A DNA stretch of 64,000 nt, from assembly GCF_007991635.1 (NCBI RefSeq), contig NZ_BJYS01000025.1:55768-119767 (forward strand). The letters are read 5' to 3'. The translations under genes were made by a program, and so were the position numbers. The first letter of the stretch is position 1, and each line of letters begins with the position of its first letter. Shown here in pieces: positions 43,852 to 52,797 of this stretch. The notes beneath the pieces were generated by a model. The model had not been told where the DNA came from. It saw only the letters and a program-made list of their open reading frames with translations, and made no database searches. The DNA is from Adhaeribacter aerolatus (lineage in GTDB: Bacteria; Bacteroidota; Bacteroidia; Cytophagales; Hymenobacteraceae).

Positions 43852-43985
43852 ATAAAAAATAGTTTTACTTTTAATCAAATTTAAGGGCAGTACCTTCCCC
43901 TAGCTTCTGGTCACTGAAAGAGGAAGGTATTTATGGCCTTAATGATTCCGGGTGTATAATATTTGTTTATAAAAGTAGTAATTAT

Positions 43986-44894
43986 ATGAAAGACGATAAG
44001 GATTTTGAGGTAATCATTGTGGGAGGCAGTTATGCCGGCTTATCTGCCGCCATGGCTTTGGGGCGGGCCTTGCGGAAAGTGCTGGTAATTGACAGTGGCC
44101 AACCCTGTAACCGGCAAACCCCGCACTCGCATAATTTTTTAACGCAGGATGGTAAAACACCAGCCGAAATTGCCGGGCTGGCAAAAAAACAAGTGGAAGC
44201 TTATAAAACGGTACAATTCCGGTTTGACCGGGCAGTTAGTGCAAAAAAAACAGCAACCGGTTTTGAGATTAATACCCAAACCGGCAGCACGTATAGCGCC
44301 AGAAAATTAATATTAGCCACCGGCATTTACGATATCATGCCCAATATACCGGGCTTTGCCGAATGCTGGGGCATCTCGGTTATTCATTGCCCTTACTGCC
44401 ACGGGTACGAAGTGAGAAATGAAAAGACCGGCATACTCGCCAACGGCGATAACGGTTTTGAACTGGCGAAACTTATTAATAACTGGACAAAAGACTTAAC
44501 CTTATTTACCAACGGAAAATCGACGCTGACGGGAGAGCAGGCGGCAAAACTGGAGGAACATCACATAAAGGTAGTAGAAACCGAAATCAGCTATTTTTAC
44601 CATAACGCCGGTCAAATCCAGCACCTTGTATTTCAAGACAAATCAAAAATGGCTATGAGGGCGGTTTATGCCCGGTTACCGTTTAAGCTGCACTCCGATA
44701 TTCCGGTTGCTTTGGGTTGTGAACTGACCGAGCAAGGTTATATTAAGGTAGATATATTGCAACGGACAACCATTCCGGGAGTGGCGGCCTGCGGCGACCA
44801 TACCATTTTGATGCGGTCGGTGGCCAACGCAGTTGCTTCGGGCGCTATGGCCGGTGCAGGTATAAACAAAGAATTAATAGAAGAAGAATTTTAA
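43986..44894 (+). CDS. Thioredoxin-reductase-like FAD/NAD(P) oxidoreductase
   Basis: The 302-residue flavoprotein has an N-terminal FAD motif (EVIIVGGSYAGLSAAMALGRALRKVLVID) and a GQPCNRQT block. ATGIYD leads to the insert with a redox-type CPYC motif (IHCPYCHGYEVR). The C-terminal PGVAACGDHT-type motif closes the FAD domain. It resembles the low-molecular-weight thioredoxin reductase family but ACNRQTP near 45 and HCPYCHG differ from TrxB. Members are found as general disulfide or quinone-linked reductases. The gene is divergent from the Fur-family regulator, whose operator lies between them, so metal or redox control is possible. Confidence 0.85.
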   Translation: MKDDKDFEVIIVGGSYAGLSAAMALGRALRKVLVIDSGQPCNRQTPHSHNFLTQDGKTPAEIAGLAKKQVEAYKTVQFRFDRAVSAKKTATGFEINTQTGSTYSARKLILATGIYDIMPNIPGFAECWGISVIHCPYCHGYEVRNEKTGILANGDNGFELAKLINNWTKDLTLFTNGKSTLTGEQAAKLEEHHIKVVETEISYFYHNAGQIQHLVFQDKSKMAMRAVYARLPFKLHSDIPVALGCELTEQGYIKVDILQRTTIPGVAACGDHTILMRSVANAVASGAMAGAGINKELIEEEF

Positions 44895-44999
44895 ATTCTA
44901 TTACCGGAAGACTAACGGAAAGAGAGGCTAAAATTGCCTGATGTAACCAGATTGTTGGGGCAGAATTATTAAATTGCTTTCTGGTAAGTACTGGAAACG

Positions 45000-45434
45000 A
45001 TGAAAGAGCCAAATTACAATGGAGCCGAAACACACCCTTTATTTCCGAGTGGCGATTGGGAAGGCTTTTATACCTATGCCATGGGGCCGCAGGCCGATAA
45101 GCACCCCATGCAATTTATGCTTAATTTTAAAGCCAATGTAGTAGACGGCAGTGGCGCCGATGATGTAGGCGGTTTTGTCTGGAAAGGCCGCTACAATACG
45201 GGCCAATTGGAATGTACCATGACGAAATATTATAGCACGCACCAGGTACACTACCAGGGGCAGGTAGACGAAAATGGTATTTGGGGCTTATGGGAAATGG
45301 ATTGGCTGAAAGGCGGTTTTCATATCTGGCCCAAAGCCAGTGCAGAAAACAAAGAAGCCGCCGCTATTGAAGCAAAAGAAGCTGTTATGGTTGAGAAAGT
45401 ACCGGTGCTTGTGCCCAAAGAGCGTAAATTCTAA
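45000..45434 (+). CDS. Hypothetical cytoplasmic protein
   Basis: The 144-residue protein has no signal peptide or membrane helix. Notable blocks are FPSGDWEGFYTYAMGPQADKHPMQFML, GFVWKGRYNTGQLECTMTKYYSTHQVHYQGQVDENGIWGLWEM, and an Ala/Glu/Lys-rich tail. The alternating polar and aromatic residues suggest a beta-barrel-like ligand fold. No family is recognised. It ends at a very long palindrome. Confidence 0.65.
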   Translation: MKEPNYNGAETHPLFPSGDWEGFYTYAMGPQADKHPMQFMLNFKANVVDGSGADDVGGFVWKGRYNTGQLECTMTKYYSTHQVHYQGQVDENGIWGLWEMDWLKGGFHIWPKASAENKEAAAIEAKEAVMVEKVPVLVPKERKF

Positions 45435-45476
45435 AGCTACAGAAGCCCAAGTTTAAATATTGCGCTCATAGCAATA

Positions 45477-45524
45477 AAATACATAAGCTGGTTGAAGCAA
45501 TTGCTTAAACCAGCTTATGTATTT
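45477..45524. terminator. 48-bp near-perfect palindrome
   Basis: The arms 45477-45500 and 45501-45524 are complementary with a single mismatch and no spacer. AAAT and TTTG flanks allow it to act as a terminator of the hypothetical gene. Its length would also allow cruciform extrusion. Confidence 0.75.
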
Positions 45525-45593
45525 TGAGGATTGCAACTTTATTTAATTGTTTTTTCAAATCCTGAACGTTACTAATTTTAAATATATAATAAC

Positions 45594-45905
45594 ATGAATA
45601 AATACGGCTTGCACGGCAAATTAACGGCTACTACAGGAAACGGCGATAAACTAGCTACCATCTTATTGCAGGCTGCAGAACTGGTATCTACCGCGCCAGG
45701 CTGTCGTTTATATCTGGTTAGCAAGGACCAGCATGATGCGGAATCGGTTTGGGTAACGGAAGTCTGGGACAGCCAAGCAGACCACGATAATTCTTTAAAT
45801 GTAGCCGGCGTAAAGGAATTAATATCGCAGGCCATGCCCCTGCTAAACGGAAGACCCGAGAAAGGCCAGGAACTCCAGGTGTTGGGTGGCGCTGGTATTA
45901 GGTAG
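45594..45905 (+). CDS. ABM-domain putative quinol monooxygenase
   Basis: The 103-residue protein has the dimeric ferredoxin-like ABM fold: YGLHGKLTATTGNGDKLATILLQAAELVSTAPGCRLYLV, VWVTEVWDSQADHDNSLN, VKELISQAMPLLNGRPE. The EVWDSQADHDNSL block contains the conserved Trp and His typical of YgiN-like quinol monooxygenases and related heme-degrading members. Cytoplasmic. Substrate unknown. Confidence 0.85.
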   Translation: MNKYGLHGKLTATTGNGDKLATILLQAAELVSTAPGCRLYLVSKDQHDAESVWVTEVWDSQADHDNSLNVAGVKELISQAMPLLNGRPEKGQELQVLGGAGIR

Positions 45906-46143
45906 TCTGAAAACAAAAGGGGCAGAAGTTTAGGCGCTGCTTTTGTCTGCCAAATAATTTATATATCCTGAGATTTAAAGTTACAGAAGTATTCACGGGA
46001 TAATTTATCTACTTTATGGCGGCGGCTGTATATGGTAAATTCCAGCTGCTAGGCAGGTAACTAAAAAAGGGGGGGGCTGCTCGGCAAAATTGGTTCGATA
46101 GTTATAAATGCCCGACTATTGTTAATTCTGAAGAATAGAGAAA

Positions 46144-46713
46144 ATGAAACCGGGGCAGCAACCAAATATCTGTAAGATAAAGTGGGCGGTTGCCGGGTAT
46201 AATGCAGTTGCCAACGTGGTTTGGTCTGTACTTAATTTAACGCCGGCTTTTATTTTCTGCTACCGGTTTGTGCCGGCAACTTTGCTGTTAATTTTCTTAG
46301 CCACAAGCCTGCTTACCGCATTTCTGCCTAATTCATTTTTTTACCGGATGCAGCTAAGCAAAACAAAGAACATCTACCAAAAACTGGGAGTAGGATTTGT
46401 GAACAAATTCACCCAAAACGGCGAGATTATCAATAAATTAATCAGAAGAAGATTTCCGGAGTACAAAGTAGTTTCTACGGGCAAAAGATCTGTAAAAAAA
46501 GCACTGGGGCAAACATTTATGTTCGAGAAATTTCACTTTATATTATTCATGCTCTTTAGTTGCCTAACGGTTTATGCCTCTCTCAAAAATTATTATCTCT
46601 GGGCTTTTATCTTGCTTATCACGAACTTGCTATATAATATTTATCCTTGTTTGTTGCAGCAATATATCCGGCTGAGATTACTGGCGGCGGTAAAAAGGCA
46701 TCACCTTGTATGA
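46144..46713 (+). CDS. Membrane protein resembling glycosyl-4,4'-diaponeurosporenoate acyltransferase (CrtO-like)
   Basis: The 189-residue protein has four hydrophobic segments (about 15-40, 42-62, 118-138 and 140-165). The region LPNSFFYRMQLSKTKNIYQKLGVGFVNKF and the closing NLLYNIYPCLLQQYIRLRL resemble the small acyltransferase family represented by staphyloxanthin CrtO, whose members end with a N...YP..LQ.YNR.R block. No carotenoid gene lies nearby, so the substrate may be another glycolipid or carotenoid. I regard the family call as likely and the function as open. Confidence 0.55.
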   Translation: MKPGQQPNICKIKWAVAGYNAVANVVWSVLNLTPAFIFCYRFVPATLLLIFLATSLLTAFLPNSFFYRMQLSKTKNIYQKLGVGFVNKFTQNGEIINKLIRRRFPEYKVVSTGKRSVKKALGQTFMFEKFHFILFMLFSCLTVYASLKNYYLWAFILLITNLLYNIYPCLLQQYIRLRLLAAVKRHHLV

Positions 46714-46860
46714 TAGCAGCCAACAGCCGCATTTAAATTATACCTGATAATATATTAAGTAGCAGAATAGCATTACATATAACCTCGGCTTGTTCCGATA
46801 ACTTAAAAATTAAAAAGTTATAAATGTATAACTTATCACTTATCACCTACTTAGCAGCGT

Positions 46861-47922
46861 ATGGAATGGCAAAACGAAATAACCCGGCTTCTGAAAATAA
46901 CTTACCCCGTAGTACAGGCGCCGATGCTGGGTACCACCACTCCTGAAATGGTAGCGGCTGTTTCTAACCAGGGCGGGCTGGGTTCGTTGCCGGTGGGTGG
47001 TTTAGCGCCGGCGCAAACTGCCGAACTGATTCGCCAGACAAAAGCCCTGGCAGAGCAGCCATTTGGCGTTAACTTGTTTGCCCACGCTATCCCGGATTTG
47101 GATCTGCCACAATTCGCGGCAATGCAGAATTTTCTAGCGAAACTTTGCGCCGATAACCAGATACCTTACCAAGAGGTGAATGTGCAGGCCTTGCGGTTTA
47201 ATACTTACCACGAGCAGGTGCAGGTGCTGCTGGATGAAAATATTCCGGTGGTTAGTTTTACGTTTGGCGTTCTGGACGATGCAATTATTAAAGCGTTTAA
47301 AGATAAAGGAGTGGTACTGATTGGTACGGCTACTACCTTGCCCGAAGCCCTGTTACTGGAAGAAAAAGGAATAGACATTATTACGGTGCAGGGAATGGAA
47401 GCCGGCGGACACCGGGGTACTTTCCTGGAATACAATACATTGCCGCTTATTGGGCTACTATCTTTGGTACCACGAGTGGCCCAAGCTGTACGCCAACCTG
47501 TTTTGGCTGCCGGTGGCATTTATAACGGCAAAACCATAAAAGCTGCGTTGGTGCTGGGAGCCAAAGGGGTGCAGGTTGGTACGGCATTTATCTCCAGTCA
47601 CGAGAGCAAAGCCATGTCGGCTTACAAAAAAGCACTCCAAACAGCCACCGATACCCAGAGTATCTTAACCAAATCATTATCCGGACGGTGGGCGCGGGGC
47701 CTCCGGAATAAACTGATTACCGAAATTGAAAAGGCAGGCATAAATATTCCGTCGTTTCCTTTTCAGACCAGCCTGACGGCCGGTATAAGAGCAGAGGCCC
47801 AAAAACAGAACAATAAAGAATTTACGGCTCTGTGGGCCGGGCAGTCCGCCGCCGCCGCCGAAGCCAAACCGGCGGCCGAAATATTTACGCAGCTTATTAA
47901 ACAAACCGAAGAACTAAGCTGA
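46861..47922 (+). CDS. Nitronate monooxygenase (2-nitropropane dioxygenase family)
   Basis: The 353-residue FMN-dependent TIM-barrel enzyme oxidises alkyl nitronates such as propionate 3-nitronate. Motifs are TYPVVQAPMLGTTTPEMVAAVSNQGGLGSL at the N-terminus, PFGVNLF, VSFTFGVLDD, and TVQGMEAGGHRGTF with the catalytic-histidine region. AAGGIYNGKTIKAALVLGAKGVQVGTAF forms the phosphate-binding end. Length and motif order match the family. Cytoplasmic, no evident operon. Confidence 0.92.
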   Translation: MEWQNEITRLLKITYPVVQAPMLGTTTPEMVAAVSNQGGLGSLPVGGLAPAQTAELIRQTKALAEQPFGVNLFAHAIPDLDLPQFAAMQNFLAKLCADNQIPYQEVNVQALRFNTYHEQVQVLLDENIPVVSFTFGVLDDAIIKAFKDKGVVLIGTATTLPEALLLEEKGIDIITVQGMEAGGHRGTFLEYNTLPLIGLLSLVPRVAQAVRQPVLAAGGIYNGKTIKAALVLGAKGVQVGTAFISSHESKAMSAYKKALQTATDTQSILTKSLSGRWARGLRNKLITEIEKAGINIPSFPFQTSLTAGIRAEAQKQNNKEFTALWAGQSAAAAEAKPAAEIFTQLIKQTEELS

Positions 47923-47962
47923 AAATTGCGGAAAATTATTAGGTAAAAAGATTAATTCGGGA

Positions 47963-49279
47963 TTAGATAACCATATTTAGAAGCAGTACCCCCAGCAAGC
48001 CCATTATCGAAACAATAGTTTCCATGATAGACCAGGTAGCGATGGTATCGGGAATACTCAGATTAAAATATTCTTTAAATATCCAGAAGCCGGGGTCGTT
48101 TACGTGCGAAAACATGAGGCTGCCGGCACCGGTGGCTAGTACCATTAGTTCGGGGCTGGCACCGGTGCTGGAAATAACGGGCAACGCAATACCGGCTGTG
48201 GTAATTGCCGCCACAGTGGCCGAGCCCAGGCAAATCCGCAGCAAAGCGGCAATACCCCAGGCCAATATTAACGGCGAAAGCGTCATGTCGCTGACCAGAG
48301 CGGTAATATAACTGCCTACCCCGCTGTCCACTAATATCTGTTTCAGGGCGCCACCACCGCCAATAATCAGTAATATCATGGCAATGCTACCAATAGAGCC
48401 CGATACGATGCTCATAATAGCATCCATTTTCATGCCCCGGTTCAGGCCCAAACTAAAAATTGCCAGCAGCACCGACAAAAGCAGGGCAATGGCCGGATCG
48501 CCGATAAAATCAAAGCCGCGGCGCAAAGGCGAGGTTTCGGGTAAGGTTAAACTGATGATGGTAGAAGCCGCCATGAGCAATACCGGAAACAAAGCTGTAA
48601 ACACACTGTTGGCATAACCCGGCATTTCGGCTTCGGTAAAAACGCGGGGCGTGGCAAGGCCTGGGGGCGGCGAGGCTTTATATTTTTTAGTAAACCGGCT
48701 GAAAAACGGCCCCGCCACAATTATGGCCGGAATGGCAATGATAATGCCGTAGACCAAGGTCAGGCCAATATCGGCTTTATACAAAATGGCAATAGAAGTG
48801 GGGCCGGGGTGCGGCGGCAAATAACCGTGGGTAACCGAAAGTGCCGCCGCCATGGGCAAACCCACGTACAGCAACGGCAAACCCGTAGAAGCCGCAATAC
48901 TAAATACCAGCGGAATTAAGAGCACGAAACCGGCATTATAAAACATGGGCAAGCCTACCAAAAAGCCCGTTAGCACTACCGCCCACTGAATATATTTAAT
49001 CCCGAACTTTTTCATCAGGCTGTAGGTAATGCGCTGGGCAGCCCCACTCTCCGAAATTAAATTACCCAGCATCGCTCCAAAACCTAGAATCAGTGCCAGC
49101 GAACCCAGGGTGTCGCCTACGCCTTTCTGCACCGAAAGAATGGCGGCTTTGGCTGTCATACCCTCGGCTAAACCTAAACCCAGGGCCACCATAATCAGCG
49201 CCAGGAAAGCGTTAAGCCGGAAAACAATCATTAACAGCAATAACGTGAGTACAGCGGCAGCAACGAGTATCAGCGGCAT
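47963..49279 (-). CDS. Gluconate:H+ symporter, GntP family
   Basis: The 438-residue inner-membrane permease has about 12-14 hydrophobic segments. GntP-type motifs include LGLAEGMTAKAAILSVQKGVGDTLGSLALILGFGAMLG, SESGAAQRI, PHPGPTSIAI and the C-terminal SATVAAITTAGIALPV and FSHVNDPGFWIFKEYF. The last block is highly characteristic of gluconate permeases. The gluconokinase gene lies upstream in the same orientation (200 bp), so the pair forms a gluconate uptake and phosphorylation unit. Confidence 0.93.
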   Translation of the reverse strand: MPLILVAAAVLTLLLLMIVFRLNAFLALIMVALGLGLAEGMTAKAAILSVQKGVGDTLGSLALILGFGAMLGNLISESGAAQRITYSLMKKFGIKYIQWAVVLTGFLVGLPMFYNAGFVLLIPLVFSIAASTGLPLLYVGLPMAAALSVTHGYLPPHPGPTSIAILYKADIGLTLVYGIIIAIPAIIVAGPFFSRFTKKYKASPPPGLATPRVFTEAEMPGYANSVFTALFPVLLMAASTIISLTLPETSPLRRGFDFIGDPAIALLLSVLLAIFSLGLNRGMKMDAIMSIVSGSIGSIAMILLIIGGGGALKQILVDSGVGSYITALVSDMTLSPLILAWGIAALLRICLGSATVAAITTAGIALPVISSTGASPELMVLATGAGSLMFSHVNDPGFWIFKEYFNLSIPDTIATWSIMETIVSIMGLLGVLLLNMVI

Positions 49280-49481
49280 AGGCTTTGTTTTTTGTTATAA
49301 ATTGGTTAGGCCCGGGTAATTCCCGACTGTTTAATTTTTCCGATTTTTTACTAAGTATATTAATCAGCTCCTGGCTCCCTACTAAAAAGGAAACCAAAAT
49401 AGATGGTGTGCGTCAGGCAACATATTTACAAAATCAATTTGAAAAACTGTGCTTAGGACTTAAGTGCTTACCGGCAAACTA

Positions 49482-51002
49482 TCATTCTTTCGGCAAATTA
49501 CCAATAGCGGCCAGTTGGTCTTTCAGCAAGGGATAGAGCTTTTCAAATATAGAAAAGTTCTGCATATACACCGCATGGTGGTCTGGGTTTGGTAAATATT
49601 CCTGCTGATGGGCACTGGGGTCTGGTAACTGCGTGGCAGCCGGAGTTAGGTGTAAGGCCTGTAAGCCCATAATGGCGGCTCCCCAGGCCGAGCTTTCGAA
49701 GGTATCGGCCAAAATTACTTTTTTATTAAAAATATCGGCTACCAACTGCACCCAAAACGGCGAACGGGCAAAGCCGCCGCTGGCGTAAATTACTTCTATG
49801 GAGCCGGTCGTTTCGGTGAGGGCCTGCCCCACCTGGTAAATACCAAACAGAATGCCTTCGAAAACGGCGCGCAGAAAATGAGCCCTGGTGTGGGTAATAC
49901 TAACCCCGAAAAAAACACCACGGGCCTGCGCATCCCAAATGGGTGCCCGCTCACCGAGCAGGTAGGGTAAAAAAAGCAGACCCTCGCAGCCGGCTGGTAC
50001 GGTGGCGGCCTCTTTGCTCAGAATATCATAGGGGTCTACCCCCAATTTCGCTGCTTCGGCTTTTTCAGCTTCGGCAAAGTTATCGCGGAACCACCGCAAA
50101 ATAATGCCGCCATTGTTTACCGGTCCGCCTACTATGTATTGGTTGGGTGCTAAAATATAACTGAATAAACGTTGGTGCGGATCGGCAGCCGGTTGGGGAG
50201 CAGTTACCCGGATAGCGCCGCTGGTACCAATGGTTAAAGCCGCCTGACCCGGTGCAATGGCGCCCGTACCCAAATTAGCCAGGCAGCCATCGCTGGCCCC
50301 TATAATAAAAGGTACGTTCGGCGACAAACCAGTAAGTGTAGCATATTCCGGGGGCAAACCAGCCACCTGGTAAAAAGGGTTTACTGGCTCTGATAATTGG
50401 GTTGCGCTAATACCGGCAGCAGCCAGGGCCGGTTTGTACCAGGTTTGGGTATAAATATCGAACAAGCCGGTAGCCGAAGCAATGGAATAATCTATCTTAA
50501 ACTGCCCGAAAAATTTAAACCACACATATTCTTTAATCGAAATAAATTTATGGGTCTGCTGAAGCAGTTCGGGTTGGTGCTGCCGGAACCAGAGGAGTTT
50601 ACACAGCGGCGACATCGGGTGAATGGGCGTGCCGGTATGGTGGTAAATATTCAAGCCGGTGGGCGTCGCCCGTAAAGCATCGGCTTCCACCTGGCTGCGG
50701 TTATCGGCCCAAATCAGGCAATTGGTTAGAGGCTTGCCCTGCGCATCAATGGCAATAAGGCTGTGCATGGCGCTGCTAAAACTAATACCCGCCGGGGTGG
50801 CTCCGTTAAGCTGACTGGTGCTTTTCTGTAAAGTAAGCAGTACGGCCCGGAAAACCTCATCTGGGTCCTGCTCGCTGTAATTTGGCTCTGGGTTCAGAAT
50901 AGCATAGCCCTGGTAAGCCGAAGAAAGTACTTTGCCCTGCTCATCGAAAGCAATGGCCTTGGTGCTGGAGGTGCCAATATCTAACCCGATAATTACCGGC
51001 AT
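49482..51002 (-). CDS. gntK: FGGY-family gluconokinase
   Basis: The 506-residue sugar kinase has the FGGY/actin-like architecture: phosphate-1 loop GLDIGTSSTKAIAFD at the N-terminus, SAMHSLIAID, NCLIWADNR (catalytic Asp region), ISIKEYVWFKFFG, and TIGTSGAIRVT. The C-terminal signatures are GLLFLPYLLGERAPIWD and IEVIYASGGFARSPFWVQLVADIFNK. It phosphorylates gluconate to 6-phosphogluconate; its specificity is supported by the adjacent gluconate permease and by resemblance to GntK of Gram-positive bacteria (FGGY type), not the small P-loop GntK of enterics. Confidence 0.88.
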   Translation of the reverse strand: MPVIIGLDIGTSSTKAIAFDEQGKVLSSAYQGYAILNPEPNYSEQDPDEVFRAVLLTLQKSTSQLNGATPAGISFSSAMHSLIAIDAQGKPLTNCLIWADNRSQVEADALRATPTGLNIYHHTGTPIHPMSPLCKLLWFRQHQPELLQQTHKFISIKEYVWFKFFGQFKIDYSIASATGLFDIYTQTWYKPALAAAGISATQLSEPVNPFYQVAGLPPEYATLTGLSPNVPFIIGASDGCLANLGTGAIAPGQAALTIGTSGAIRVTAPQPAADPHQRLFSYILAPNQYIVGGPVNNGGIILRWFRDNFAEAEKAEAAKLGVDPYDILSKEAATVPAGCEGLLFLPYLLGERAPIWDAQARGVFFGVSITHTRAHFLRAVFEGILFGIYQVGQALTETTGSIEVIYASGGFARSPFWVQLVADIFNKKVILADTFESSAWGAAIMGLQALHLTPAATQLPDPSAHQQEYLPNPDHHAVYMQNFSIFEKLYPLLKDQLAAIGNLPKE

Positions 51003-51134
51003 ATAAAGTTCGTGTGAGATTAGAAGAAAACTAAACCGGGGAAATTTAAGGAATTATCGGCGATAAAAAATAACTACGGCTTTTTGTTGGCGCGGTAAAA
51101 TATTTTAGATTGTAGGCTGAATATTCCTTCGCCT

Positions 51135-52358
51135 ATGAAAACCCGCATTCGTTTGCAGCTTTCGGTTATGATGTTCCTGGAGTTTTTTATCTGGGGCGCC
51201 TGGTTTGTAACCTTGGGTACTTTTTTGCTCAACAACCTTAAAACCAGCGCTACGCAGGTAGGGGTAGCTTTTTTAACCCAATCCATCGGGGCCATTCTGG
51301 CGCCGTTTATTATTGGCCTGATTGCCGACCGGTTTTTCTCGGCGCAATACATCCTGGGCATTCTGCACCTGATTGGGGCGGCGTTGCTCTGGAGTGCCTC
51401 CTCTGTTACAGATTTCGATAGCTTTTACCCGCTTATTCTGGTTTACATGATTTTGTATATGCCCACGCTGGCGCTGGTTAATTCGGTATCGTTCCGGCAA
51501 ATGCAGGAGCCGGGCAAAGAATTTCCGCCAATCAGGGTACTGGGCACCATTGGCTGGATTGTGGCGGGCTTTACCATTGGCTGGCTAAACTGGGAACAGA
51601 ACGGCTCTTTGGACCTTACATTTAAAATGGCTGCTATTGCCTCGGCGGTGCTGGGCGTGTTCAGTTTTACCTTGCCGGCCACCCCGCCGGTAAAAAAAGG
51701 CGGCAAAGCTTCTTTGTCGGATATTTTAGGGTTAGATGCCCTGGGCCTGTTAAAAAACCGGTCTTACTTGTTGTTTTTCTTGTCGTCGGTGGCTATTTGT
51801 ATTCCGCTAGCTTTTTATTACAACTTTACCAATCCGTTTTTAAACGAATTGGGCATGAGCTCGGCGGCAGCCAAGCAATCTTTTGGGCAAGTATCGGAGT
51901 TGCTGTTTATGTTGCTGATGCCGGCCTTTTTTGCGCGGTTAGGCGTTAAAAAAATGCTGGCGTTGGGCATGTTTGCCTGGGTACTGCGCTATATATTATT
52001 TGCTTTCGGCGATACCGCCGGCAACTACTGGATGCTGATTATAGGAATTGTGCTGCACGGCATTTGCTACGACTTTTTCTTTGTAACCGGGCAGATTTAT
52101 ACCGATAAGCTGGCCGGCGAGCGGTTTAAAAGTGCGGCCCAAGGCTTAATTACGTTGGCTACTTACGGCGTAGGTATGCTAATCGGCTCACTTATTTCGG
52201 GCGTTATAGTAGATAAATGGCAATTGCCGGCGGGCGGACACAACTGGCAAATCATCTGGCTCATTCCGGCGGCTATAGCGGCTGTGGTAGTAGTGCTCTT
52301 TCTGCTGCTTTTCCAGGATAAGAACAAACACCAGCCGGCAACAGCGGTTAACGCTTGA
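51135..52358 (+). CDS. Nucleoside:H+ symporter-type MFS transporter
   Basis: The 407-residue inner-membrane protein has 12 predicted helices. It starts MKTRIRLQLSVMMFLEFFIWGAWFVTLGTFL, with the FIWGAWFVTLGTYL-like block that marks the NupG/XapB nucleoside symporter group. IGLIADRFFSAQYILGILHLIGAALLW and FPPIRVLGTIGWIVAGFTIGWL follow. Substrates are probably nucleosides. It is divergent from gluconokinase and not obviously in an operon. Confidence 0.88.
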   Translation: MKTRIRLQLSVMMFLEFFIWGAWFVTLGTFLLNNLKTSATQVGVAFLTQSIGAILAPFIIGLIADRFFSAQYILGILHLIGAALLWSASSVTDFDSFYPLILVYMILYMPTLALVNSVSFRQMQEPGKEFPPIRVLGTIGWIVAGFTIGWLNWEQNGSLDLTFKMAAIASAVLGVFSFTLPATPPVKKGGKASLSDILGLDALGLLKNRSYLLFFLSSVAICIPLAFYYNFTNPFLNELGMSSAAAKQSFGQVSELLFMLLMPAFFARLGVKKMLALGMFAWVLRYILFAFGDTAGNYWMLIIGIVLHGICYDFFFVTGQIYTDKLAGERFKSAAQGLITLATYGVGMLIGSLISGVIVDKWQLPAGGHNWQIIWLIPAAIAAVVVVLFLLLFQDKNKHQPATAVNA

Positions 52359-52797
52359 TTTTTAAGAACCAGAAAGGAATATTTCCCGGCTGCTCATTAT
52401 TCATTTTTATTACCGGATATTTTGTTGGAAAAATTAACTCCGGCCGGTTGTTTGTTTATGGTTTCAGAAGTTGTAAAGCCGTGCTGTTTGGTTATTAACG
52501 AGGGCATCAGGTAGGTATTTACCTAAATAAAAAGCAGGTTTCTGCTCCTTCGGTTGAAATTTTGTAAAAGCCTTAAAAAAGCGACTCAGAAGGGTTGTAA
52601 ACTTTTTGCGTGTACGGGCACACAGTTCTTAAAATTTTAATTTGTATATTATTTAATTCTGATTAAGTTTGAAAAGGTATGCCGCCGGCTTATAAAATTG
52701 CCAGGAAATTAGTCTGGTTCTTTGCTTTAATATTGCAGGCTGCGGGGCTACCCTTAAAATCAAAAGCTTTCATTATCCTTAAAATCACCTGCATCAC
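52359..52797. other. Intergenic region with a sugar-transporter promoter
   Basis: About 440 bp with no gene. The only feature I defend is the promoter at 52641-52671; a leader of about 120 nt would precede the transporter ATG. Confidence 0.5.
52641..52671 (+). promoter_or_regulatory. Predicted housekeeping promoter of the sugar transporter
   Basis: TTTG (52641-52644), 19-nt spacer, then TAAGTTTG (52664-52671) fit the Bacteroidota TTTG/TAnnTTTG consensus perfectly. Transcription would start near 52678. Confidence 0.7.
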
